From contig NC_072790.1 in assembly GCF_028583425.1 (NCBI RefSeq), positions 12,444,552 through 12,508,551 on the forward strand: 64,000 nucleotides of DNA, read 5' to 3'. How positions within the stretch are numbered: the stretch's first letter is position 1; every line of letters begins with the position of its first letter. The notes beneath the pieces are model-generated. The model did no database searches and was not told where the DNA came from. It saw only the letters and a list, made by a program, of their open reading frames with translations. The translations under genes were made by a program, and so were the position numbers. Shown here one piece after another: positions 54,447 through 64,000 of the stretch. Source of the stretch: Eublepharis macularius. Its lineage: Eukaryota > Chordata > Lepidosauria > Squamata > Eublepharidae.

Positions 54447-55900
54447 AAAAAGTATTCCTCTGTCACCTACAAAGATATACTCTGTGTCAGTTTAAGCCGG
54501 GACAATAAAGATGTAAAATCAAAGATCTCAAATCAAAAATGAGGGCAAGGAATGGAGCTATCAAGCACAGTCAGATATAAGAGATGTTCTTCATCTCAAT
54601 ATCCTCACAATCACGCCGACATGACCTAATGACCTTTGTGTGAGACACCACTGAACTCTCGTTCCTGCTGCAGCTAACAAAATCTGGATCAAGAAGAAGA
54701 AAAAGGGAAATCACCAGGCTGCAAGCCACCACATCCTTTGCCGGATGACATTTAGAAGCACCGAGGGAGATCATGAAATCACATGATTCGATAGCAGCGG
54801 TGTGTAGTAAGCAATTCCACATTTCATGGGTAAAGCTGAAGTCATTCTCAAGGGGAGGTGACTTGGGGTGTCACGCCCACTAACATATGCTTCATTCTGT
54901 TATGGTATTGCTAGCACCTGTGCAAACTATTATTCCCAGAGTTTTGTGAAAGACATGCTGTGGCACAGCAAAGCTACTCAAGGAGCACCAACAAAACTGA
55001 AAGCTGTGGCTTTGAATCCCATTTTGCTTTGGGACTCTGGAAGTCCAAGAGGAAATACAAAATACACTGGAGACTTTTAGAAGATAACCAGTGGTGCAGC
55101 GGTGGATACACAGCCCCAACCACCATTCATTACAGACGGATGCAAAACAGAGAACCATTGTGGTCTAGTGGTCAGTGTGAGATGAGGCTCTGGGAGACTG
55201 TAGAGAAATGTGCTGTATTCATATCAAAATCTTCACCCCAGGTTTAAAAAGTGGCTCTTAGCTGAGAACTGGTAAGAAGGGGAAGGGGAAGCCAAATACG
55301 TTCCAAGCTGCACCCAGCTTGGGGTTTCAGTTATACAGCTTCCCTGCCTGGCTGAAGACAAAGGGGTGGCCAGTTATGTCTTTCTGCTAAAAGCTGACCC
55401 TTCCAGGTGTGCCTGTGGGCGGGAAGAGATTTGGAAGACTAAAATGCCAGAGAATATTCTTCCTGTAGCTTCAGCAAAAGCCTCTCTGACCTACCACTTT
55501 GACCTAACCATTGGGTGAACAAATGGAGATCTTCTGGTACAGGGAGGAAAGTCTTTTTGGCTGACTTCATCTGGAGGCTGAAGGAGCTATGTACAGAGTG
55601 AGGGACAGAGGAATTGTGTTTTTACGATTTCCTTTGAGATCCTTTGCTCAAATCTGTTGCTGTGCTCAAAAGTATGCGTGTGAACAATTTTTCATTTTTT
55701 TAATAAATGCTTTTTAAATTCTGAAATGCTGGTAGGTTTTCTCTTCTCCACATGCTCAACCATGCTATTTAAAACAGTGGCCACTGGGATGAGGTAGCCC
55801 ATTGGCAATTCGTTGATCGCCCAGTGGTACCCAAGTGCACAAGCAGTCCCTACAGAAATCAGGGGCTGGGTAGCACGAGACCAGGCACGAGGCAGGGCAC
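54447..55900. other. Mostly unassigned, one MIR-like head
   Basis: At about 55150-55200 GAACCATTGTGGTCTAGTGGTCAGTGTGAGATGAGGCTCTGGGAGA resembles a MIR tRNA head on the plus strand. The rest shows nothing recognised. Confidence 0.4.
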
Positions 55901-55903
55901 AGA

Positions 55904-56099
55904 GGGCCAAGCTAGAAGTGACAAATTACACTTGAATGGCAAGTGAACAGACTCACATGTATTCCTCCCTGTTCACTTGCACTCCACTTCTACTCCACTT
56001 GATCACGTAGTGCAAGTGGAGTGCAAGTGAACAAGGAGGAATACATATGAGTTTGTTCATTTGCCATTCAAGTGTAATTCGTCACTTCTAGCTTGGCCC
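55904..56099. mobile_element. Foldback element, 3-bp TSD group (GGGCCAAGC long type), copy 2
   Basis: GGGCCAAGCTAGAAGTGACA..GAACAGACTCACATGTATTCC to its inverse ending CACTTCTAGCTTGGCCC. Flanked by AGA on both sides (55901-55903 and 56100-56102). 196 bp hairpin. Confidence 0.83.
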
Positions 56100-56289
56100 A
56101 GAGTGGCAAGCTTGCCCAGAGGAGTGGGGAGCCTTGGCCCTCCCCACGGGCAATTCACACAAAGTGATGGCAGCAGGTACAAGACAGAAGAAGCAAAAGC
56201 CCATCTGAGGGTTAGGAGGATTTGGGTAGGTGGCACATGCCAGATGGAGACTTGATTAATCCCAGAGGCCTCAGAGGGCAAGATGGACA

Positions 56290-56500
56290 GTGCTCATTAG
56301 TGCTCAGGATACTGTTCCATGAGAGAGACCTAGGCTGAAATCCCCCTCTCTTCCACGCAGACCACAGGGTGGTCTTGGCTAGCTCCCTCTTAACCTCCTC
56401 TAGCTCAGAATGTTATTGTGATGATAAAATGGGGAAGACAGAACCATGTACACTACCCTAAGCTCCTTGGAGAAAGGTAGGAATTAGATGGACATTTGTA
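56290..56500 (+). repeat. MIR-like SINE
   Basis: GAGACCTAGGCTGAAATCCCCC..CAGACCACAGGGTGGTCTTGGCTAGCTCCC core-like, then CAGAATGTTATTGTGATGATAAAATGGGGAAGACAGAACCATGTACACTACCCTAAGCTCCTTGGAG tail. Confidence 0.55.
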
Positions 56501-56576
56501 TTCTGCCCTAGAGTTGATATATAATATGCAAGTTTTTATAAGCCAAGGACATTTAAGCATAAGCAACTGAAAAGAT

Positions 56577-56973
56577 TAGAGATGGGCACAAACCGGGGAA
56601 AAAATGAACCATGTGGTTCATCGTTCGTCAAATTTCACGAACCTTCACGAATCTGCCCCTGGTTCGAAAACCGGTTCATTTGGTTTGTGAAAAGTCACAT
56701 CCAGGTCAGAAAATCATCACTTCCGGGTCAGCAAAAGTTCACTTCCGGGTCAGCAGAAGGTCTGCGGGAAGTCCATCCCCTGTTGCCTAGGAAACTGATT
56801 GATTGGCACCATGCTGTCTGCAGTGACAAACCAAAAAACAAACCAAATGAACCAGCCTAAAGTTTGTGACGGTGTGTCAGAAATGGGATCTGACGAACTG
56901 TTGGTTCATGAACCGCAAACTGGCCTGGTTCGTGCTTAATTTTGGTTCGTATTTCAGTTCGTGCCCATCTCTA
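56577..56973. mobile_element. Nonautonomous hAT element, family C relative
   Basis: TAGAGATGGGCACAAACCGG to AGTTCGTGCCCATCTCTA. Perfect 8-bp duplication GAAAAGAT (56569-56576 and 56974-56981). Interior with CACTTCCGGGTCAGCA repeats and GGTTCAT/GGTTCG motifs at the ends. Shares termini with family C but has a different body. Confidence 0.9.
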
Positions 56974-56981
56974 GAAAAGAT

Positions 56982-57902
56982 CACATCATGCCAACTGACT
57001 GAGATATTTATTTTTTATTAATAAAATTAATGGCTGGTTTCCCTGTTACTGCAGATATAGATCAATGTACTAAATGTGAAAAATGTGTTACCTAAAAATT
57101 ATTTGTTAACTTGCATCAAATATCAAAGTTGTTATTCTAAGATTTTTATATCTGCACACTCTACAGCCATATTACATTGCTGCACTTGCCGTGGAATCAT
57201 TAAGGACATGAAAAGTTCCCAGTCAGTTCACTGCTAACTAGTGACTTTCCAGAGATTTTCAGGAACACTTTATCTCATCAAATTAAAAACATGAAAAGTT
57301 TTGGTATGGCAGCCATCTGTTAATTCTTTATTCTCTGGAGAAAAACAGAAAGCCATCTTTTGATAAACAGATCAAAGCATTCCGTTCTTTCATTCAGTGA
57401 TACCTGTAACACAGGGGAGACTCGGCTAAATGATTTCACAATGGCTCGGTTGTAAAGATGCATCCCACTTATTTCTTGTTCTTGAGATTAAAATATTTTT
57501 AAATTACCTTAAATTGTTTGGCACTGCACACAGTGTCTCTGGACCTAAGCTAACTCAAAAATCCTGGGTAAGGGGGTCTTATCCACGGCGGCCACAACAA
57601 CTGCCAATGTTCAACAGCACAGGAAGCAGACCTGCCGCAAGGCCTTTCTAGGGGTGGACCTCTTTCCACAAACCTGATTCTTCAGGCTTAGCACAGAAAC
57701 AGCTGAGTTTCATCAAAGGGGGGGAGTGTGTCTGTGTGTTTACAAATTCCCAAGGAAAAATTGCAACACACACAGGGAATTTCATACCATATTTCTACCT
57801 GCAAGAGAGAATTTTATAATTAAACTTTTAACAACGCCTCTTGATCTTGCCATTTGACTTCTCTGGGTTTTGATGCAGTCCACTGCACGCTCCATTCGGT
57901 TT
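56982..57902. other. No recognised feature
   Basis: Noncoding. Nothing recognised. Confidence 0.4.
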
Positions 57903-57965
57903 CACTGGGTTTATTTATTTATATATGTCATTTATAATATGCCTTTCTCACTGAGACTCGAATGT
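57903..57965 (-). repeat. LINE-type 3' tail
   Basis: Minus strand TTCGAGTCTCAGTGAGAAAGGCATATTATAAATGACATATATAAATAAATAAAC, the same type of tail as 48400-48445. Confidence 0.55.
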
Positions 57966-58640
57966 AGGGTTAACCCTACATTCTCCTACAAATGCACCTT
58001 GAGCTTGTTTGGGAGTCCTAGCAGGGGAACACAGCTATCGTATACACTGGACCAAAGAACAATCTACTCCTTCTATCTGAGATGATTGTCCTCTTCCACT
58101 GAGAGTGCAGCTGCAGGAGGGATGCACACGGAGTAGTGAGGGAGGAAGGGGACACTTAGCCAGTCGGGTCAGATGAATCAACTCCGGCAATCAATGGGGT
58201 GACAGATGTCCTGGCCAGATCACCCGCACATACTTAGGTAGTAACTGAACTTTTTATCATTGATTGTAACTCGTGCCTAATAAAGGCTTGGCTTGCTCGC
58301 TTGCACCGGATTATCCCTTCTCAAAAAACATTCTAGCAAACAGACATTTTCTGTTTTTCACTACCATTTTAATACCTTCTCATTGTAAATTAAATTTGTA
58401 AATAACGGCTAATTTCTGCAAAAACAGCACAGAAGTTGTCTAATCCGACAAGGGCTTGTTTTCTTTCTGATGCTTCTGTGAGGGGAAAGTCAGAATATAA
58501 ATCACTGAACTAACTTTCTATCACTGAATAAAAATGTTTTGTGGACAGGCTTTTTAGAAATGTACTCAGTATAATTAAGGCACAATGTTGGAAATGGTAG
58601 AGAGATGCTAAAAGAACAGGGTTTATACTTTCGGAGGAAG
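57966..58640. other. No recognised feature
   Basis: Noncoding. Nothing recognised. Confidence 0.4.
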
Positions 58641-58646
58641 ACTTGT

Positions 58647-58998
58647 AGGGTGCCAGGTCTCCCAGGGACTAACCGGAGGGGTGGGGGTGAGGGGGAAAGG
58701 GCAGCGGGAACTTACCTCACCCGCATGGGCACTCCCATGCCCATCCATCACTCCAGAAAATGACATCATTTTCCAGCACAACGTGGCAGCTAAGGGTCGC
58801 ACTGGGCAGCACTTTGCTCAAAATCATCCCTGGTGTGACCCATATCTTCCACACTGTGCTGGAAAATGACATCCAAATACATGTGGAGGCACATGTACGC
58901 TTTGCACATGTGCCCCCCCCCACTGCCCAGGTGGGTGGAGGCAGGAGGGCAGGGGATCCTCCACCCCCAGCCGAGGTTTGGCAGGCCTGGAGAGTAGC
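58647..58998. mobile_element. Possible decayed hAT element, family E-like
   Basis: Left TAGGGTGCCAGGTCTCCCAGGG resembles the 28.1-kb terminus, and the right zone has TTTGGCAGGCCTGGAGAG. Internal inverse segments: CCAGAAAATGACATCATTTTCCAGCACA with CTGTGCTGGAAAATGACATCC. No clear target duplication. Confidence 0.4.
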
Positions 58999-59021
58999 CA
59001 GTATTTCTTTATCCGCTCTAT

Positions 59022-59490
59022 AGGCCAAGCTACAAGTGACAAATGACACTTGAATGGCAAGTGAACACTCACGTGTATTCCTCCCTGTTCACTTGCGCTC
59101 CGCTTGCACTCCACTCGATCACGTAGCGACCACATGTATTCCTCCCTGTTCACTTGCACTCCACTTGTCCTCCACATAGTGATTGAGAGCCAAACTACAA
59201 GTGACGCCTTACACAGGTTGGACACTTGTCAGCGTCCCTCAAGTTTTGATGGGAAATGTAGGCATCCTGGTTTTACAGCTTGGCTCTCCATTACAGCTGC
59301 AAGACCAAGCTGCCTACATTTCCCATCAAAACTTGAAGGAAGCTGACAAGTGTCCAACCTGTGTAAGGCGTCACTTGTAGTTTGGCTCTCAGTGGAGGGC
59401 AAGTGAACAGGGAGGAATACGTGTACATCTGTTCACTTGCTGTTCACTTGCCGTTCACTCGCTCGTCACTCGTCACTTGTAGCTTGGCCC
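59022..59490. mobile_element. Foldback element, 3-bp TSD group (GGGCCAAGC long type), copy 3, with nested copy
   Basis: AGGCCAAGCTACAAGTGACA to CACTTGTAGCTTGGCCC, flanked by TAT on both sides (59019-59021 and 59491-59493). The left arm carries a duplicated TGTATTCCTCCCTGTTCACTTGC.CTCC segment. A second foldback is nested at 59187-59388. Confidence 0.8.
59187..59388. mobile_element. Foldback element, 3-bp TSD group (GAGCCAAGC type), copy 2, nested
   Basis: GAGCCAAACTACAAGTGACGCC to GGCGTCACTTGTAGTTTGGCTC, 202 bp, exactly the length of the copy at 12103-12304 and nearly identical in sequence. Flanks TGA and TCA differ at one base. It lies inside another member of the group. Confidence 0.8.
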
Positions 59491-59493
59491 TAT

Positions 59494-60369
59494 GTTTCGG
59501 TGCACCCTGAGGTCTTGGGCACTTGGCAGTTATTAACTCTTCTGCAAAAACCTTTCTAGGTATCCTCCTTTTGATCATCAACTACTGCACTCAGGGCCAC
59601 CCCCACGTGCTTCATTAGCTACATCTTTTCTACCTCCTCCCCCTTTTAAGTTTCAGCTAAAGGAAGATTTCTATGAAACCCAAAAACCAGCTCACCAAAT
59701 AAAAGTATTGTCCTATGGTGGAAAGAGGGAGGCTGCCTTGGAGAGTTCCCAATCAGCAATCAATAAACTGCATTCAACTTTTTCTTCCCAAGTTCTGCTC
59801 TGCTGAACTGTGAAATCTTTGGTGACTGGCTGCAAACTGAAGCATAAATGAAGCTACGGTTCCCTTAGCAACCAACTGCCTCCCCCAACCCGGTTAGTTA
59901 TTAACCAAAGAGAAAGATAAGCAAGAGTTTTATGGGGGACAAAATTCTGTCTGGAAACTGAAAAAAGAGCCCATGATTTATTACAGAGGCGCTATTTCTC
60001 ACGCACAGTCAACTTAAAAATAACTTATTTGTAGCTAAACGTTGTTGATTTGTAATCTTCAGTGCCGCATACAAAGTTTTCCCTCTTCTACCACATAAAG
60101 CTGTCAGAATGCTTTCCTCCCTGGCCGGATGGCATTCAGTTAGGTAGACACTTGCGTTGGACTTGTCCACTTTCCTTAACAAACGCAACTATTTAGAATG
60201 CATTGTAAAAAATAGTAGACATAACGATAGTATTCTCCGTAACTGCAGAGAGAATTACACCAGTGGCCAAAGTTTCAGTTAGCAATACTTCTGGGGATCC
60301 TTTGCGGCTGTCCTGGCACGTGTGACTGATGTCTGGCTGCATGACAGTGAAGGATCCGGCTCTTCTCAG
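59494..60369. other. No recognised feature
   Basis: Noncoding. Nothing recognised. Confidence 0.4.
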
Positions 60370-60740
60370 TTGTGTCTGGTGCAATAGCTGGCATGATCTG
60401 GTGGTCCACGGGTGGGCTGGAAGGGTTGGATTTGCTTGGGTCTAACTGTAATTCCCTGGCCAGATGATCTGTTCCTTATTCACCAAACACTGAGTTTATT
60501 CTTGAGGCTGGGCTCTCAAGATGGAATCGGTGTTCTCTTGGTTTACCCCTCATCCCATTGCTGATGGTTTCTTTGACTGAGCTGTCGCTGGAGAATCCCA
60601 GTTTTTTGGTTCTGGGGGACTTTAAGATCCACATTGAGGCTGTGCTGTCTGGAGCTCCTCAGGATTTCACAGCAACCGTGCGTCTGTCTCAATAGCTCCA
60701 ACACATGTAGGCCACACATCTTGGATTTGGTGTCTTGGGC
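60370..60740 (+). pseudogene. L2-type LINE endonuclease fragment (decayed)
   Basis: Frames give IGVLLVYPSSHP (about 60520-60556) and SFLVLGDFKIHIEAVLSG (about 60603-60655). The latter resembles the LGDFNIHxD motif of the apurinic-type endonuclease of L2-like LINEs. It stops abruptly before 60745, where the hAT transposase-like frame starts. Confidence 0.5.
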
Positions 60741-60751
60741 AGGTAAAGAGA

Positions 60752-61720
60752 ATGGAGATCTGGAAGTGCACTCAGTCACAGCACGTGAACCTCTCGCTTA
60801 CTGCGCACTGGTGGCAACTCAATGACCTTCAGGGTGGGGGTGAGATAACCAGCATCAGGCAGGACCAGACGGGAGACCACCAGGCTGACTACTGCAAGGC
60901 GTTGCTCAACATGGCGCACACGGCAAAGAACGTCACTGTCGCCATCGAGAGGGAGCTACTGGACCAGGTCGGTGAGGGCAGCGACACCACGGGATACATG
61001 GTGACAGAGAGTGGTGCATACATGAAGCAAGTGGCAGTGCAAGTGGGCCTCAGGTGAATTTACTGTGTGGCCCACAGGCTTCACCTTATGTGAAAGACAT
61101 GCTTCGTTTGGGTTCCAATGAACCTGCAGAGGACTCCGCAACTCACGAGTTCTAGTGTCTTCTCAGGAAATGCCAGCTACTCATGACAAGCCACTTCTCA
61201 AGCAGCGTGAAAGCAACTCACCCACTGCACCAGAAGCAAGCTGACACAGCCGTGCCAGAGCATTGCTTGACCTCCCATGTTGTCACTTGCTGGAACTCCA
61301 CACATGCCATGCTTGAGTGCTTGGGGGAGCAGCAGACCGTTCTCACGTTGTGGTCACTCTCTGACACTTGGAGGGCAGAGGGTGAGTGCATCCCAGAGGA
61401 TCGGCTCTGTCTCCCAGACACTGGAAGTCCTGAGGCCTTTCAAGGTCCTTGTCTGACACCACGACCCTGGGTCTGGTCATTTCTCTGGTCATATGCTACA
61501 GAGTACTTCCTGGACCTGGACACAAGACATGCAGTTCTCATTCCAGGAGTGTGTGCTTGTGAGAAGGTTGCAACAGGGTATCACGTCCCGGCTGCAGCCT
61601 CTAACTGAGAAGGAGTTGTACATGTTGGTGACCATGTGCGACCCACACATCAAGGCTAACTGAAGGCCAAGCACCTCAGCAGCACAAGAGATGCCCTCTC
61701 TTTGAGGGTACAGTGAAGGC
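60752..61720 (+). pseudogene. hAT transposase, ZBED-like (decayed)
   Basis: Frame 60752-61054 (101 codons) has IWKCTQSQHVNLSLTAHWWQL, then GSDTTGYMVTESGAYMKQ, corresponding to the hAT catalytic-domain segments DIWTS..YLSLTAHW and VTDNGSN. Next come CVAHRLHLM and, shifted, VKDMLRLGS. Frame 61183-61608 has SSSVKATHPLHQKQ and TCWNSTHAMLECLGEQQ, the hAT RWNSTxxMLERLLEQ motif with Arg changed to Cys. Later, in other frames, SRLQPLTEKELYMLVTMCDPHIKA marks the region before the dimerisation domain. At least two frameshifts, a stop after CVAHRLHLM and D-to-E in TDSG make it inactive. The BED zinc finger and N-terminus are missing. hAT transposases cut elements with CAGGG/TAGGG-type ends and make 8-bp duplications. 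Confidence 0.75.
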
Positions 61721-61756
61721 AGGCCAAGAGGGGCTTCCTGCCAGCAGAGGGGGAGG

Positions 61757-61962
61757 ACCCAGCTCTTTGGTCCTGGGGGAATTCTATTCTCTTGCTTCAG
61801 TGTGCTTCTTTTTGCAAGACTGCCTCTTGCTTCAGTTTGGTTTGGGTGGAATGGATGTGATTCTCTGGTATGAAGATTGTCCCCTTACTTCACTTTGGTC
61901 CTGGGGAGATTCCATTCCCTTGCTTCAGTGTGCTTCTCTTTGCAAGACTGACATTCGCTTCA
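61757..61962. repeat. Direct duplication, ~142-bp spacing
   Basis: TTTGGTCCTGGGG.ATTC.ATTC.CTTGCTTCAGTGTGCTTC.TTTGCAAGACTG occurs at about 61759 and again at about 61901. It belongs to the 3' region of the hAT remnant. Confidence 0.75.
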
Positions 61963-62549
61963 GTTTGGTTTGGGCGATTCTCTAGTGTGATGTTGGTCCT
62001 CATAGGGAACAATGGAAAGTGGCTGGTCAGCCTAGTCAGGGCGCACTGGGGTTTTGGAGGGGAGACATCAGTTCGGTTCTGTTCGACTGTCTGGTACGGA
62101 ATTTGCATTTGGGAGTGTGCCTCTGGCCATGGCAACCTTGGTCCATGTGTTTCTGCAGTGGGAGTCAGCTTGGACTTTCCCCCACAATAGGAACAAATAG
62201 AGTGGTTGGGAGCACCTTGTTCAGGGGCCCACAGAATTGGACTCCGGGGTCCCATCTCCCTGAAATGTGGGAGGTCTGGCAGCTATCCAGCCACCTGGAT
62301 AGCCCGCCAGATACTTTTCCCCATAGGGAACAACAGAGATTGGAGGGGGCTGGGGGCACCTTCTTGGGGGGGGCATAAAATGGCCACTAGTGGTCCAATT
62401 TTTATGAAATTTGGGGGTCTTTAGAAGATAATCAGTAGTAGGTACCCTGTGAAATTTGGTCAAAAATGACCCCTCCTCCAGGCCACTGGGTAAACCTGAA
62501 TTGAGTTTCCCATAGGAAACAATGGTTGGATTTTACTAAATTTGGTCTG

Positions 62550-62800
62550 TTAACAACACATTTGATTTATATTTATATTGTCCCTTCAGGACAATGTAAT
62601 GCCCACTCAGAGCGATTTACAAAGTATGTTATTATCCCCACAACAATCACCCTGTGAGGTGGGTGGGGTTGAGAGAGCTCCAAAAAGCTGCGATTGACCC
62701 AAGGTCACCCAGCTGGCTTCAAGAGGAGGAGTGGGGAATCAAACCCAGTTCTCCAGATTAGTCTCACCACTCTTTAACCACTACACCAAACTGGCTCTCC
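62550..62800 (-). repeat. MIR/CORE-SINE (near complete)
   Basis: Minus strand AGAGCCAGTTTGGTGTAGTGGTTAAAGAG head, AACTGGGTTTGATTCCCC B box, CCAGCTGGGTGACCTTGGGTCAATCGC core, CCACCTCACAGGGTGATTGTTGTGGGGATAATAACATAC tail, ending ATAAATCAAATGTGTTG. Inserted in the hAT remnant. Confidence 0.82.
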
Positions 62801-62908
62801 AAACCAAACTAGAGAATCAATTCAGTATTAGGAGAATATTAAATTTTTCTCCAGTTAGTTATTACCAAACCAAATTTACCCATTTTTTTCCTGTGCACAC
62901 CCCTACTG

Positions 62909-63224
62909 GTATTATTATGTTTCATGACTGACTAGCCATCTCATTATTTGAAATATAGGCATTTCCCAAGTGTATATACTCATTGCTAGATTTCATCACC
63001 AGCATTTATTCCATTGTGGACTTCATTAGGGTTCCCTTGTAGTCAACCAATGAGACCTACTTAGTTTCAGCAAAGTCACTGTACCTCACACCTTCAGACC
63101 ACACCCTCTCTTGCTCAGCTATGTAGGAGGAGCCTTCTGGCACTCTCAGCCAATGATATGCACTGGTAGACAGCTCAAAAAAATCTGATGCTTCTCTAGA
63201 GTAGAATTCCAAAAAGCCATGTTG
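62909..63224. other. No recognised feature
   Basis: Noncoding. Nothing recognised. Confidence 0.4.
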
Positions 63225-63397
63225 CAATCAACCTGTGAGGCTGAGAGAGCTCTGAGAGAGCTGTGACTGACCCAAGATCACCCCTGGGCTTCAAGCGGAG
63301 GAGTGAATGTGATTGACCCAAGATCACTCCTTTGGGCTTCAGGCGGAGGAGTGGGGAATAGTTCTGCCGCTCTTAACCAATACACCAAACTAGAACT
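63225..63397 (-). repeat. MIR-type SINE with internal duplication
   Basis: Minus strand TTTGGTGTATTGGTTAAGAGC head, and the core segment GTGATCTTGGGTCA.TCACA appears twice (63270-63330). The block GAGGAGTG..GATTGACCCAAGATCAC on the plus strand is a tandem duplicate of about 55 bases. Confidence 0.65.
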
Positions 63398-64000
63398 CTA
63401 TAGCTATCATTTCATTGGATAAGAAAATACTAATGAAACTCAAAAGATATCTACTGCTTGTTTTCAATAGCTGAAAGAAAATATATAGGTTGCAAAGGAG
63501 GCCAGCCCCCCAGGACCCCTATATTTAGTCACCTCCCAAAATCCTCTGACAAATGCCAGAGGCCTGGATTGAAAATCTGAAATAATTCGATACCAAAGGG
63601 GGTGCGTGTGGTTAACTAGCAGGAATTTCCCTTGGATGCTCTCACACAGGAGGAGCTCAAATGCTCCAAAGGGAACACAGATGAAAGGCCTTTTGTCCTC
63701 AGCCCTAGCAGCTCTTCAAATCCAAGACAAAGTGACTTTGGTTTGCTGGTTAATAACCGAACGCTATAGAACTCTTCTCTTCATTCAGCTTTCCCATATC
63801 TTAGGGAAACATCATCAAGCTGTGGCTCAGCCTTTATTGAACCAGCCCAAGCTCACCTACGGTGTCCCAGTAGCTCAATCACTCCACCTAGACCCACTCT
63901 ACTTTCCCCTCTTTGCTCCCATGCCTACTCCTGAATTCAGTAGCCCACATTCGTGATTTAATCCTGATGTGGATTCTAAACTCTGCCGCTCCAAATCCTA
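63398..64000. other. No recognised feature
   Basis: A frame at 63606-63956 is open for 116 codons but lacks any recognisable domain. I do not call a gene. Confidence 0.35.

Larger units (their letters stand above)
60745..62908 (+). mobile_element. hAT element remnant with transposase, family F
   Basis: Contains the transposase pseudogene (60752-61720), a 3' region with a duplicated block, a MIR insertion (62550-62800) and the right terminus CTGTGCACACCCCTA (62894-62908). That terminus is the inverse of the TAGGGGTGTGCA end of the 2.3-kb element at 31293. The left end appears lost at the L2 junction, so no target duplication is available. Confidence 0.55.

Noticed and set aside
63606..63956. 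A 116-codon plus-strand frame
   Set aside because: No similarity recognised. Composition is not distinct from neighbours and there is no splice or promoter evidence.

Overview
The window looks like intergenic or intronic DNA from a squamate reptile (lizard or gecko type). I found no host protein-coding exon, tRNA gene or rRNA that I can support. The assignment rests on the repeats: Sauria-type tRNA SINEs with a Bov-B-like 3' end (GGGTCAG..AATGACTC..GTGCTTGCACAGG..ACCTTTACC), MIR/CORE-SINEs, CR1 and L2 LINE pieces, DIRS and Penelope-like retroelements, and many hAT-type and foldback DNA elements. Many insertions are bounded by target-site duplications (TSDs) readable in the sequence.

Layout. 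1-2.2 kb: a decayed DIRS element (minus strand; tyrosine recombinase, then RNase H) broken by three DNA transposons. 2.9-5.3 kb: a MIR, a SINE tail and an 828-bp hAT element. 7.35-9.6 kb: a frameshifted 5'-truncated CR1. 9.8-10.1 kb: a Penelope-type foldback carrying hammerhead-ribozyme sequence. 10.9-13.6 kb: a Sauria SINE, a CR1 3' end (minus) split by a foldback element, a small palindromic element and a hAT hairpin element. 15.4-28.5 kb: MIRs, an L2 piece, hAT and foldback elements with perfect or near-perfect TSDs. 28.65-29.1 kb: a possible LTR on the minus strand. 30.8-36 kb: two nested Penelope-type foldbacks, a 2.3-kb hAT element with 175-bp tandem repeats, a further foldback, a hAT copy carrying a TATA box, and another foldback. 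37-42 kb: (GT)n, a SINE cluster, MIRs and DNA elements. 42.1-44.8 kb: an old CR1 3' end followed by a Penelope-like element with an intact 374-codon C-terminal ORF (YIDD reverse-transcriptase motif and GIY-YIG endonuclease) and, downstream, a complete hammerhead ribozyme fold. 44.9-59.5 kb: Sauria SINE, hAT elements, L2 pieces, a compound microsatellite and nested foldbacks. 60.4-62.9 kb: an L2 endonuclease fragment, then a decayed hAT transposase (ZBED-like) whose right end matches the TIR of the 2.3-kb element at 31.3 kb. 62.5-63.4 kb: MIRs.

The genes present are retroelement or transposon genes and do not form a pathway. The most notable signal is the hammerhead theme. There is a full three-stem ribozyme at 44187-44255, minimal palindromic-stem versions in the foldbacks at 9.9-10.1 and 31.0 kb, and decayed cores in a second foldback family at 30.8, 34.1, 35.8 and 54.2 kb. 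A second theme is a group of foldback elements ending in GRGCCAA that duplicate 3 bp (usually TNA).
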